Shown here in pieces: positions 17,052-26,020 of a stretch of DNA of 64,000 nucleotides. The notes under the pieces are model-generated. The model did no database searches, was not told the DNA's origin, and saw only the letters and a program-made list of their open reading frames with translations. The stretch's first letter is position 1; each line of letters opens with the position of its first letter. Source of the stretch: CAZJHX01 sp964545715 (GTDB lineage Bacteria; Myxococcota_A; UBA9042; GCA-2863065); assembly GCA_964545715.1 (NCBI GenBank), contig CAZJHX010000043.1, positions 1 to 64,000 of the forward strand, in the 5' to 3' direction. Both the position numbers and the translations under genes were made by a program.

Positions 17052-18593
17052 ATGCAGACTCTGAAGAGCTATGTCGAGGGGCGCTGGGTTGCCGGTTCGG
17101 GCGCTGCGGCGACGTTGGTCAACCCGACGACCGAGGCCGTGATGGCCGAGGTCAGCAGCGAGGGCGTGGACCTGGGGGCGGCGCTGGCGTATGGGCGCAA
17201 CAAGGGTGGCGCGGCACTGCGGGAGCTGACGTTTGCGCAGCGTGGCGAGCTGCTGGCAGCCGTCTCAAAAGCGGTGCATGGGTATCGCGAGGAGCTGGTT
17301 GCGCTGTCGATCGCCAACGGGGGCAACACCCGTGGGGACGCTAAGTTCGATATCGACGGCGGCACCGGCACAGTCATGTACTACGCCAAGCTGGCGGCCG
17401 GCCTGGGTGATGCGCGCTATCTGGTGGAGTCGAGTGTGGACCAGCTGACGCGCAGCCCGCGGTATGTGGGGCGTCACGTGCAGCTGCCGCTGCCGGGTGT
17501 GGCGGTGCACATCAACGCGTTCAACTTTCCGGCGTGGGGCATGTTGGAGAAGGCGGCCGTGGCATGGCTGGCCGGTGTGCCGGTAGTGACCAAGCCGGCG
17601 ACGTCGACGGCGCTTGTGGCGGCGCGGATCGCGGAGATCATCGCCGAGTCGGGCGTGTTGCCGGATGGGGCGCTGCAGTTCGTGTGCGGGTCGGCGAGAG
17701 ATCTGCTGAACCACCTGGCGATTGGGGACGCGGTTGCGTTTACCGGGTCCAGTGGCGTGGGACAGATCGTGCGCAGCAGCGCGGCTGGTGTGGCGCGGGT
17801 CAACGTGGAGGCCGACAGCTTGAACGCGGTGGTGCTGGGCAGCGACGTGGATGACGACTCGGACACGTACGAGCTGTTCTTGCGCGAGGCAGCCAAGGAG
17901 ATCACGCAGAAGGCGGGGCAGAAGTGCACGGCGACGCGCCGGATCTTTGTGCCGGCGTCGATGATGGAGCAGGTGGAAGAGGACCTGGCGGAGCGCGTGG
18001 GCGAGGTGCGTGTCGGCAACCCGGCGCTGCGCGAGGTGCGCATGGGGCCGCTGACAAACAAGCGGCAGCTGGACGACGTGCGGGCGGGCGTGGATCGCCT
18101 GGCGGGCGCGTGCCGGCTGGTGCATGGCGACGGCGGGCGCGGCGAGCTGAAGGATGTGGCCGACGGCGTGGGTTATTTCATGTCGCCGGTGCTGCTGGCG
18201 GCGGACGACTACAAGACCGCTGCGGTGCATTCGGACGAGGTCTTTGGGCCGGTCTCGACGCTGCTGCCTTACTCCGGCGATCCGGCGGAGGCGGTCGAGG
18301 GCGTACGGATGGGGCAGGGTGGCCTGGTGGCCAGCGTGTACACCGATGACCGGGAGATCGCGAAGGCGCTGGTGCACGGCATCGCGCCGTTCAGTGGGCG
18401 GGTGACGGTGGGCAGCGCTCGGGTGGCTGAGCACGCGCCGGGACCCGGCATGGTAATGCCGCAGCTGATTCACGGTGGCCCCGGGCGCGCAGGCGGTGGT
18501 GAAGAGCTGGGCGGCGAGCGTGGGTTGCGGTTCTACATGCAGCGCACCGCGATCCAGGGCAGCAAACCGCTGCTGGAGAAGATCCTCGACTAA
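17052..18593 (+). CDS. 3,4-dehydroadipyl-CoA semialdehyde dehydrogenase
   Basis: A 513-residue aldehyde dehydrogenase of the PaaZ-N/box type, oxidising the BoxC product to 3,4-dehydroadipyl-CoA with NADP. ATG 17052 is preceded by GAGGGA. Motifs: INAFNFPAWGMLEKAAVAWL, VTKPATSTAL, FTGSSGVGQIV, catalytic Cys in QKAGQKCTATRR and EVFGPVSTLLPY. The family is annotated under several box names in different organisms, so I give no symbol. It closes the three-gene box operon, 17 bp after boxB. Confidence 0.92.
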   Translation: MQTLKSYVEGRWVAGSGAAATLVNPTTEAVMAEVSSEGVDLGAALAYGRNKGGAALRELTFAQRGELLAAVSKAVHGYREELVALSIANGGNTRGDAKFDIDGGTGTVMYYAKLAAGLGDARYLVESSVDQLTRSPRYVGRHVQLPLPGVAVHINAFNFPAWGMLEKAAVAWLAGVPVVTKPATSTALVAARIAEIIAESGVLPDGALQFVCGSARDLLNHLAIGDAVAFTGSSGVGQIVRSSAAGVARVNVEADSLNAVVLGSDVDDDSDTYELFLREAAKEITQKAGQKCTATRRIFVPASMMEQVEEDLAERVGEVRVGNPALREVRMGPLTNKRQLDDVRAGVDRLAGACRLVHGDGGRGELKDVADGVGYFMSPVLLAADDYKTAAVHSDEVFGPVSTLLPYSGDPAEAVEGVRMGQGGLVASVYTDDREIAKALVHGIAPFSGRVTVGSARVAEHAPGPGMVMPQLIHGGPGRAGGGEELGGERGLRFYMQRTAIQGSKPLLEKILD

Positions 18594-18707
18594 GGAGACC
18601 TGACTCAGGCCTGGACCGGGTCATTTGTGTACGGCGGCCCGTCGTAGGTATCCTCTCTGCTGCGCGTGAGCTGTCTTGCTTGCGCGGTACCGCGGTCGGG
18701 AGCTGGT

Positions 18708-21700
18708 ATGCGTGGGCGCCTTCTCTTCTTTTGCTTGTGTGTGATCGTTGCGGGCTGTGGTGACTCCACGGAGGTCGGCGAGCTGGCGGACATTTCGTGG
18801 ACGGGCACGGATACGGCCGGATCGGGGGATGACACCGGCGCCACCGATGATACCGGCGTGGACGACACCACCGACACCGATGGGACGGACACCGACTCGA
18901 CGGACACGACGGATACCGGGCCGGACGACACCGGCGATGAGACCGTGGATACCGGGGAGACGAGCGATACCGGCGACCCCGAGGGGTGTGCCGCGGACGA
19001 GTGTGACATCGACGGTGCCTGCTACGCGCACGAGGAGGCCAACCCGGAGAACGCGTGTGAGGTGTGCCTGGTCGTGGTGGACACGGGCAAGTGGACGTTT
19101 GACGACACGGCGACCTGCGATGACGCAGACGCGTGCTCTGCCGTGGATGTGTGCGTGGACGGCGAGTGCGTAGGCACCGAGTGGACGGCGTGCGCTGACG
19201 GCAACCTGTGTACTGACGACACGTGCGACGCCGCCAGCGGAGACTGCGCGGCCGTGCCGAACACGGCGCCATGCGACGACGGCAATGTATGCACCGAAGG
19301 GTCGGCGTGCGCCGACGGGGCCTGCCAGCTGGGGCAGCCGACGCTGAACTGCGATGATGGGAACAGCTGCACGATCGACACCTGCGACGCCAAGGCGGGC
19401 TGCGGGACCGTGCCGACCGCGGACGGCGAGGCGTGCGACGACGGTGACGACTGTACCGTGGACACCGTGTGTGCCGCGGGGATGTGCAAGGGCACGCCAC
19501 GCGATTGCGATGACAAGGACATCTGCACGGTCGACACGTGTTGGCCGGGTGTGCAGTGCGTCAACAAGTCGCTGGCCGAGCTGTGCACTGACAACAACCC
19601 CTGCACGGACGAGACCTGTGACGCGGAGAAGGGGTGCGTGTACCCGTTCAATCAGGTGTCGTGCGATGACGGCAACGCCTGTACCGCCGGGGACACCTGC
19701 ACGCTGGGCGCCTGCCTTGGGGCGGGGGTGGATTTCAACGACGGCAACCTGTGCACCGACGACGCCTGCGATCCGGCCATCGGTCCGGTGCACGTCAACA
19801 ACGCCGCGGCCTGCGACGACGGCAACCAGTGCACGCTGGGCGATGTCTGCGCCGATGCGGCCTGTACCTCGGGGCCCGAAAGCCTGCCGTGCACGGACGG
19901 CAACAAGTGCACCAACGACTCCTGCGAGCCGGCCGAGGGCTGCGTCTTCGAGAACAACAAGTTTCCGTGTGACGACGGCTCGGTCTGCACCCAGACGGAC
20001 ACCTGCGCCGATGGGGATTGCGTGGGCGGCAACTTCGTGGTCTGCGATGACGGCAACGCCTGCACGCTGGACGTGTGCCATGCCGAGGCCGGCTGCCTGA
20101 GCTCGCTGATCACGTCCAACGCGTGCCGGCCTCAAATCGTGGTGGACTACCCGCCGCGCGCGGCGACGATCGAGGGCGATCCCGGGTCACAGGTGGTGAC
20201 GGTCACGGGCACGGTCACAAGCGGCGCCGGGCCGATCGGCAAGTTCACGGTCAACGGGGACAACGTGGTGCTGTCCAACGGCGCGTTCACGGTGGATGTC
20301 ATCCCCCAGGTGGGCGGTAACACGCTGGTCTTTGAGGCCGCGGACTCGTTCGGTACCGAGCGCAAGCGAGTGCAGTCGTATCTGTGGACCAGCACGTACT
20401 ACAAGCCGGTGCTGGAGCAGCCCAAAAGTGGGATGGTCGACCCCGGTGTGGGGATCTGGCTGTCCAAGGCGGTCATCAACAAGCTGTCGGCGGCGCTGCA
20501 GCCGCTGGTCGCCAGCGTCAACCTCGGCAGTGCGATCTCCAATCCCGTGTACAGCGCCAACAACTACAAGGTGTCGGTGAAGAACCTGAAACACGACGCC
20601 CCGACGCTGGCGCTGTCCCCGCAGCCGGGCGGGTTGAAGATGACGGTGACGATCACAAACATCAAAGCGGATATCGACGCACCCGGGAAATGTGAGGTGT
20701 GCACGCCGTTTGGCTGCGCCGATCTGTGCCCGGACTTTACGGGCAAGCTCACCGCCAGCAAGGTGACCGCGACCTCCGACGTAGTTCTCACGGTTGTGAA
20801 CAACGCGCTCAAGGCCACGCTGAAGAACACCAAAGTCACGATCGACGGCGCCGACGTCGACATCAACGGGGCGCTGGGCTTCATCATCGATCCTGTGCTG
20901 GACATCGTGGTCGACCAGATCATCGGTGATCTAGAGAAGTCGATCGCGGGCAGCGTCGCCGACGCCATCGAGCCGCAGATCGAGAGCGCGCTGTCGTCGC
21001 TGGCGTTTGAGAGCGAGTTCGATATGCCGTCGCTCGACCCGGCTGGAGGCACCGTTCCGATACAGATGAAGACCGACTTCTCGTCGGTAGCCTTTGATAC
21101 GACGGGCGGCGCGATCAAGCTGCGCGCCGGTGCGTACTCGCCCAAGAAGACGCCATACTCCAACAGCGGCTCCCTGGCGCGTATCGGCTGCAACGTCGGA
21201 CCTCAGCTGATGATCGTGCCCAAGGCGGACCCGTTCGAGCTGATCCTGACCGACGACTTTACCAACGAGCTGCTGTACGCCACCTGGAATGGCGGCCTGC
21301 TCGAGTTCGATGTGCCGCCCGAGATGCTGGCGGGCGCCGACCTGACGCAATACGGCATCACCGACATGGACGTGACCGTCAGCGGGATGCTGGCGCCGAC
21401 GCTGAGCGACTGCGCGGACGGTGAGTGGATCGTGCACATCGGGGACCTCAAGGTGACCGCCGATCTCACCCTGCTCGGCGCGCCGATGACGGTGGTGATG
21501 TACGTGAGCTTCAGTGCCGGCTTCGAGATGGCGGTCGCCGGCAACGAGCTGGGCATGGGCATTACCGAGGTGAAGTCGCTGGAGAGCGAGATCACGGTGC
21601 AGCAGGACAACCTGATCGGGTCAGAGCCGGTCGTCGCGGACCTGGTTGAGCAGAACCTGGTGCCGGCGCTGCTCGGGTCGCTCGGCGGCGGCCAGCTGGG

Positions 21701-21812
21701 GGCCTTCCCGCTGCCCGAGTTGGATCTCGCCGGCGGCGCCAGCGTGGCGATCGAGCCCACGTCGGTGTCACGGCAGGGCGGCAACACGATCGTAGGCGGA
21801 AACCTCAAGTGA
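18708..21812 (+). CDS. Large Cys-rich lipoprotein with possible TULIP/BPI-like domain
   Basis: 1034 residues from ATG 18708, with lipobox CVIVAGC. A Thr/Asp/Gly linker occupies ~25-90, then roughly ten Cys modules of the CDDGNxCTxDxCD type to ~470. An Ig-like segment (VTVTGTV to VFEAADSFG) covers ~480-560. The rest is a long Cys-poor amphipathic beta/alpha region. Within it, strands VTITNIKADID and LKATLKNTKVTIDG surround helices LDIVVDQIIGDLEKSIAGSV and IEPQIESALSSL, as in tubular lipid-binding (BPI/SMP) folds. That fold call is tentative. The stop overlaps the next lipoprotein gene (GTGA). Probably surface or outer-membrane located. Confidence 0.82.
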   Translation: MRGRLLFFCLCVIVAGCGDSTEVGELADISWTGTDTAGSGDDTGATDDTGVDDTTDTDGTDTDSTDTTDTGPDDTGDETVDTGETSDTGDPEGCAADECDIDGACYAHEEANPENACEVCLVVVDTGKWTFDDTATCDDADACSAVDVCVDGECVGTEWTACADGNLCTDDTCDAASGDCAAVPNTAPCDDGNVCTEGSACADGACQLGQPTLNCDDGNSCTIDTCDAKAGCGTVPTADGEACDDGDDCTVDTVCAAGMCKGTPRDCDDKDICTVDTCWPGVQCVNKSLAELCTDNNPCTDETCDAEKGCVYPFNQVSCDDGNACTAGDTCTLGACLGAGVDFNDGNLCTDDACDPAIGPVHVNNAAACDDGNQCTLGDVCADAACTSGPESLPCTDGNKCTNDSCEPAEGCVFENNKFPCDDGSVCTQTDTCADGDCVGGNFVVCDDGNACTLDVCHAEAGCLSSLITSNACRPQIVVDYPPRAATIEGDPGSQVVTVTGTVTSGAGPIGKFTVNGDNVVLSNGAFTVDVIPQVGGNTLVFEAADSFGTERKRVQSYLWTSTYYKPVLEQPKSGMVDPGVGIWLSKAVINKLSAALQPLVASVNLGSAISNPVYSANNYKVSVKNLKHDAPTLALSPQPGGLKMTVTITNIKADIDAPGKCEVCTPFGCADLCPDFTGKLTASKVTATSDVVLTVVNNALKATLKNTKVTIDGADVDINGALGFIIDPVLDIVVDQIIGDLEKSIAGSVADAIEPQIESALSSLAFESEFDMPSLDPAGGTVPIQMKTDFSSVAFDTTGGAIKLRAGAYSPKKTPYSNSGSLARIGCNVGPQLMIVPKADPFELILTDDFTNELLYATWNGGLLEFDVPPEMLAGADLTQYGITDMDVTVSGMLAPTLSDCADGEWIVHIGDLKVTADLTLLGAPMTVVMYVSFSAGFEMAVAGNELGMGITEVKSLESEITVQQDNLIGSEPVVADLVEQNLVPALLGSLGGGQLGAFPLPELDLAGGASVAIEPTSVSRQGGNTIVGGNLK

Positions 21813-23851
21813 GCGTTTACAACCTCTCGACACAGGCTTGGCTTCTGGCGCTGGCCTTGATTCTGGCAGGCTGCCCCGAGGGATCGGACACGGGCACGCC
21901 GGACGACACCACCTCGGACACCGGAGCGGCGGCGACCGGGGACGACACCGGCACGGCCGACACGGGCGACCACACCGACACGGATACGGACACGGGCGCT
22001 GATACCGAAACCGACACCGGCACAGACTCGGGCACCGATGACACGACCGTCGACACCGGTACCGACACGGGCGGCCAGGAGTGCGCCGCGGACGCCTGCA
22101 GCGACGGGCTGGAGTGCACCATCGACACCTGCACGCAGCCGGATGCCGTGTGCTCGTGGGACCTGGCTGAGGGCACCTGCTTGATCAACAACGTCTGCTA
22201 CGCGGCAGGCCAGGCGGCCCCGGGTAACGACTGCAAGGTCTGCAATCCGGCGATGAGCGAGTACGGGTGGGCGGCGGTCTCAGACGGCGAGGCTTGTGAT
22301 GCCGGGCCATGCGTTACCGAGGCCGTGTGCGAGGGCGGGACCTGTGAGGGCAACGCCGTTGGGTGCAACGACAACACTGTCTGCACAGCCGACTCTTGCG
22401 ACCCCGCATTAGGCTGCGTGAACGTGCCGGTCGCGGACGGCGCCGCCTGCGACCTGGAGGACCTCTGCCAGCTCGAGCCGGCCTGCGCGGCCGGGGAGTG
22501 CGTGGGGGACGCGCCCGACTGCGATGACGACAACGTGTGCACCGCCGACAGCTGCCTGCCGGAAGCCGGGTGCATCTATGTGCCGGCCAACGGCATCCCG
22601 TGCGACGACGGGGATCCGTGCACCGCGCTGGACCTGTGCGACGCGGGCGGCTGCAATCCAGGTGGCCCCGCCGACTGCGACGACTCCAACCCGTGCACCA
22701 TCGACCAGTGTGACCTGGACGTCGGCTGCGTCCACCTGCCGACCCAGACGCCGTGCTGCACCGGGCTGACCTCGATCTGCGACGACGGCAACCCGTGCAC
22801 GCTTGACGTCTGCGACGCCGAGACCCTGGACTGCGCATACGGAGTCAACGACCTGCCGTGCGACGACGGCGACGCCTGCACGACCGCGGACGTGTGCGGC
22901 GGGGGCGTGTGCGCCGGCTTTGCGGCGGATTGTGATGACGGCAACCCGTGCACTGAAGACAGCTGCGACAGCCTGACCGGGTGCACGGCGGTGATCCTGT
23001 CCGGCGTCGACTGCGACGACGGCAAGGAGTGCTCAACCGGCGACGCCTGCATCAACGGCGTCTGTACCGCTGACACCTCCGGCTGCGCCTGCGACGCGGA
23101 TCCAACCTGGGATGCCGTCAAGGCGGACAACTTTGAGGCCGGGTCCACGGGCAACCCTGGCGATGGTCTGGACGTGGACGCCGATCCGACCACGTGTGCT
23201 CCCGCAACCGACTGCTCGGCGGGCGTCGACAACGCCTTCGCGCCGGTGTCGGGCCTGGCCAACCAGGCGCTGGCGGGCACGATCGAGGACGGCACGCTGA
23301 AGCTGATCTTGCAGGCGCCGGCCGACAAACAGGGCCTGTTCGACGTCTCGATCCACACCTCGGAGCTCGCGGCCAGCAACCCGGACTGCGACTACCAGAA
23401 AGACACCTGCGACTATGAGCTGAACCCCGACGGCCTCGACCCCGCCACCTGCGTGCCGATCTTCACGCTGCCCTGCACCCTGGAAGACGGCAAGCTCGTC
23501 GGCGGCGGCCCGGGCTCCAAGGTGCCGTTCAGCCTCCCGATCCAAGACGGCGTGGTCCTGGACGTCAGCATCTTCAACGTCCGCCTCGAGGCCGACGCGG
23601 TGCTGGACGGCGACAACATCACCAGTCTAGAGGGCGTGCTGGGCGGCGCCATCCGCCAGGACACGCTGCTGACGGCCATCGACAATCTGGAAGAAGACTC
23701 GCTGCCGCTGCCGAAAGAGGCGATCAAGTCGCTGCTCATCAACGTGCTGGAGGTCGACATCGACACCGACGGCGACAGTATCAAGGACGCGGTCTCCATC
23801 GGCTTCAAGGTCCACTTCATCGACGCCGTGATCACGGCCGTCGCCCCGTGA
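21809..23851 (+). CDS. Cys-rich lipoprotein, paralogue of the upstream gene
   Basis: 680 residues from GTG 21809, which overlaps the previous stop. Signal peptide with lipobox LILAGC, then a Thr/Asp/Gly-rich linker (~25-85) and about eight Cys modules (CDDGNPCTxDxCD) to ~430. The C-terminal ~250 residues are Cys-poor, beta-rich and end in DIDTDGDSIKDAVSIGFKVH, an EF-hand-like Asp cluster that may bind calcium. I do not recognise this last domain. It converges directly on the CHAT-like lipoprotein gene: TGA at 23849-23851 and TGA on the other strand at 23854-23852 are adjacent. Confidence 0.8.
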   Translation: MSVYNLSTQAWLLALALILAGCPEGSDTGTPDDTTSDTGAAATGDDTGTADTGDHTDTDTDTGADTETDTGTDSGTDDTTVDTGTDTGGQECAADACSDGLECTIDTCTQPDAVCSWDLAEGTCLINNVCYAAGQAAPGNDCKVCNPAMSEYGWAAVSDGEACDAGPCVTEAVCEGGTCEGNAVGCNDNTVCTADSCDPALGCVNVPVADGAACDLEDLCQLEPACAAGECVGDAPDCDDDNVCTADSCLPEAGCIYVPANGIPCDDGDPCTALDLCDAGGCNPGGPADCDDSNPCTIDQCDLDVGCVHLPTQTPCCTGLTSICDDGNPCTLDVCDAETLDCAYGVNDLPCDDGDACTTADVCGGGVCAGFAADCDDGNPCTEDSCDSLTGCTAVILSGVDCDDGKECSTGDACINGVCTADTSGCACDADPTWDAVKADNFEAGSTGNPGDGLDVDADPTTCAPATDCSAGVDNAFAPVSGLANQALAGTIEDGTLKLILQAPADKQGLFDVSIHTSELAASNPDCDYQKDTCDYELNPDGLDPATCVPIFTLPCTLEDGKLVGGGPGSKVPFSLPIQDGVVLDVSIFNVRLEADAVLDGDNITSLEGVLGGAIRQDTLLTAIDNLEEDSLPLPKEAIKSLLINVLEVDIDTDGDSIKDAVSIGFKVHFIDAVITAVAP

Positions 23852-26020
23852 TCACTGCAGGCTGATCGCGTCCACCAGGGCGCCGCCCGTCCCGGTCCCG
23901 GAGAACGCGAGGACCAGCGTGGTCGGACCTGCCGGGACCGCGCTGATGTCCACCGAGACCGGCTGAGGCGCGGCGCCGGCATCACAGGCCGCATCGAAGA
24001 CGGTCGCACCGCCAAGCTCGATCGTGAAACCGCCTCCAAGGACCTCGTCGCAGTGGTGGCCGAGCCAGAAACTCAGCGTTGTCGCGCCAGGCGGCACGCA
24101 GACGACCTGCGAGAGCGTTCCGCCCGTTGGACCGGCGCCGACCAGTGCCATGTAATCGCCCTGCGGCGCCACCGAGGAGCCGACGCGATGGACGACTCGG
24201 ACGCTGGCGCTGTGTTGCCAGCCACCCAGGACTCCGGTCTCGAACGTGGGGTTGGTCAAGCCCGAGATGGCCGGGATCAACGATCCATCACCCAGGACGC
24301 CGAAGCCGGCATCCTTCGCCCCTTGTGAGACGACGTCCGCGGCGGTCCCGACGACGGGCTCACCGGCCTGGATCAGGGCGCTGAAGATAGTTTTGCCCGC
24401 ATCGTGGGCGATCTCGTCGGAGACGTAGTCGTTGAAGCCGATGACGGCCGCCGCCCCAGCGGCCAGGTATTCAGCGGCCATGGCGCCTGTGTACAGCGAC
24501 CGGCAGGCGCCCAGGTAGACCAGCGACTGCGGATAGTTGCTCGCGGCCCAGTGGGCGACGAACGCCGGCGTGATGCCGTACCCGGACGGTGACAGCACCA
24601 GGCGCCGGCGTTGGAGATCCGCCTGGGTCGGGTCGTCCAGCCCATCGCAATCGACGGGGACGTTCACCCACAGCGTCTCGGTGCCCGGCTCGGGGAAAAG
24701 GCCGAATCGGTAGGCGTCTCCGTGCGCGGCCAGCGCGATCAGCCCATAATCATGCTGCGATCGGAGCGGCGACAGGGACATCTCCTGCGCACCGAGAGGA
24801 CCGATGGCGTCAAACGGCGGGCACATCAGGCCCGAGATGCTGTCGCTCAGTGACCCGATCTCCGGGGCGTCGCCGTGGGGATCCGCCAGCAGTGTGCGCC
24901 GCGACCCGACGCCACCGCGCAATCCAGCCGGACTGAGCGGCAGCGCCCCGATGAGCCCGCTCTTGAAAGAGACGGAGACGCCGTATCCGGCGCCAGCAGC
25001 AGGCCAGGCGGGCGGCTGTACTTCGGGCTGGATGCTGAGCCATCCGACCGCCGCCGTTTGCGACTGGAGGTAGTCGTCCGTACCCCCGGCGGCCTGCCAC
25101 TTTGAGCGCGCCTCGGTCAGCAGAGCGAGCGCCTCTTTGCAGTCGCCGGGTTTCACCCGAGCGTTGCACTCCACCACCGCCTGAGCCGATCGGACCGTGG
25201 ATGTGTCGTCCCCCACCGTGACCTCGGCTGTGACGCTGAAGCGGCTGTCGGTCTCACACGCCGCCGGCGGGAGGCACGCCGTGTAGATGTCGTCATCGGC
25301 CAGCTCGTCGCAGTCCCCCCCGCCGTCGGTCATAACCGCGACAGGCTCAGGGGCGCCGGCGCGCCAAAGGCGCACCGTCTCGGGGTTGAAGACGTTGTTC
25401 TTCCACATGGATATGGTGATGCGAACGCTGGCGGGCTCGTCCTGGAAAAGCAGCTGTGGTGTGGCGACGGGTGGCCCGCCGAACTCAAACGCCGGGTTGT
25501 ATTGGATGGTGACGCTGCCGGCGGCGGTCTCGTCCAGGCGCACCGCGGTCAGATGCACGTTGTTCGGCCCCGGGCTCAACGGAATCGCGGCGCTCCAGGT
25601 CGTGTCGTTCAGCACGGCAGCCCCACTGGCTGTCTCCGTGGTCCACATCACGTCGGTCGGCCAGCCGAGCGCCAGGCCGCTCAGCAACGCGGTACCGCTG
25701 CCGGTTGCGACAGAGCCGGCCCGAAACGTTCCGCCGTTGACCCGAAGTGTCCTCAGTAGCAGCTTTGGGGTGCTCTTGGGCGGTTTCGGCTGAGGCGTTG
25801 GCGGGACATCCGCCGATGTAGGGGTGTCCTCCGGATCCGCGGGTGGTGGCGTGTCGTCCGACGGCGCGGGCAGATCCGTGGCGCTGAACGTGTCGGCTGC
25901 GGGGACACCCTCGGCGACTTCCGGCGAATCGGGGGCCGGTATTGGGGTCGTATCAGAGGCGCATCCGATGGCCCCCAAGGTGGCCAACGTGGCCCCGATT
26001 CTGTGGTACAACCGCCGCAT
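23852..26020 (-). CDS. Lipoprotein with CHAT/caspase-like cysteine-peptidase domain
   Basis: 722 residues from ATG 26020; a GTG at 26032 would add four. Lipobox GAIGC. A Pro/Asp/Thr linker (~25-85) is followed by Ig-like strands (~90-290). A caspase-hemoglobinase-like domain follows, with the expected dyad His433 in LIALAAHGDA and Cys506 in VYLGACRS, then AAEYLAAGAAAVIGFNDYV and a helix as in CHAT domains. The last ~140 residues look like a jelly-roll (NPTFETG to VDAISLQ). A secreted clan-CD peptidase is the best guess; protease activity and target are unproven. Its start codon overlaps that of the divergent acyl-CoA dehydrogenase gene. Confidence 0.75.
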   Translation of the reverse strand: MRRLYHRIGATLATLGAIGCASDTTPIPAPDSPEVAEGVPAADTFSATDLPAPSDDTPPPADPEDTPTSADVPPTPQPKPPKSTPKLLLRTLRVNGGTFRAGSVATGSGTALLSGLALGWPTDVMWTTETASGAAVLNDTTWSAAIPLSPGPNNVHLTAVRLDETAAGSVTIQYNPAFEFGGPPVATPQLLFQDEPASVRITISMWKNNVFNPETVRLWRAGAPEPVAVMTDGGGDCDELADDDIYTACLPPAACETDSRFSVTAEVTVGDDTSTVRSAQAVVECNARVKPGDCKEALALLTEARSKWQAAGGTDDYLQSQTAAVGWLSIQPEVQPPAWPAAGAGYGVSVSFKSGLIGALPLSPAGLRGGVGSRRTLLADPHGDAPEIGSLSDSISGLMCPPFDAIGPLGAQEMSLSPLRSQHDYGLIALAAHGDAYRFGLFPEPGTETLWVNVPVDCDGLDDPTQADLQRRRLVLSPSGYGITPAFVAHWAASNYPQSLVYLGACRSLYTGAMAAEYLAAGAAAVIGFNDYVSDEIAHDAGKTIFSALIQAGEPVVGTAADVVSQGAKDAGFGVLGDGSLIPAISGLTNPTFETGVLGGWQHSASVRVVHRVGSSVAPQGDYMALVGAGPTGGTLSQVVCVPPGATTLSFWLGHHCDEVLGGGFTIELGGATVFDAACDAGAAPQPVSVDISAVPAGPTTLVLAFSGTGTGGALVDAISLQ

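Noticed and set aside
18666..18707. Upstream GTG start for the large lipoprotein
   Set aside because: It would put 14 residues with extra Cys before a perfect lipoprotein signal starting at ATG 18708.
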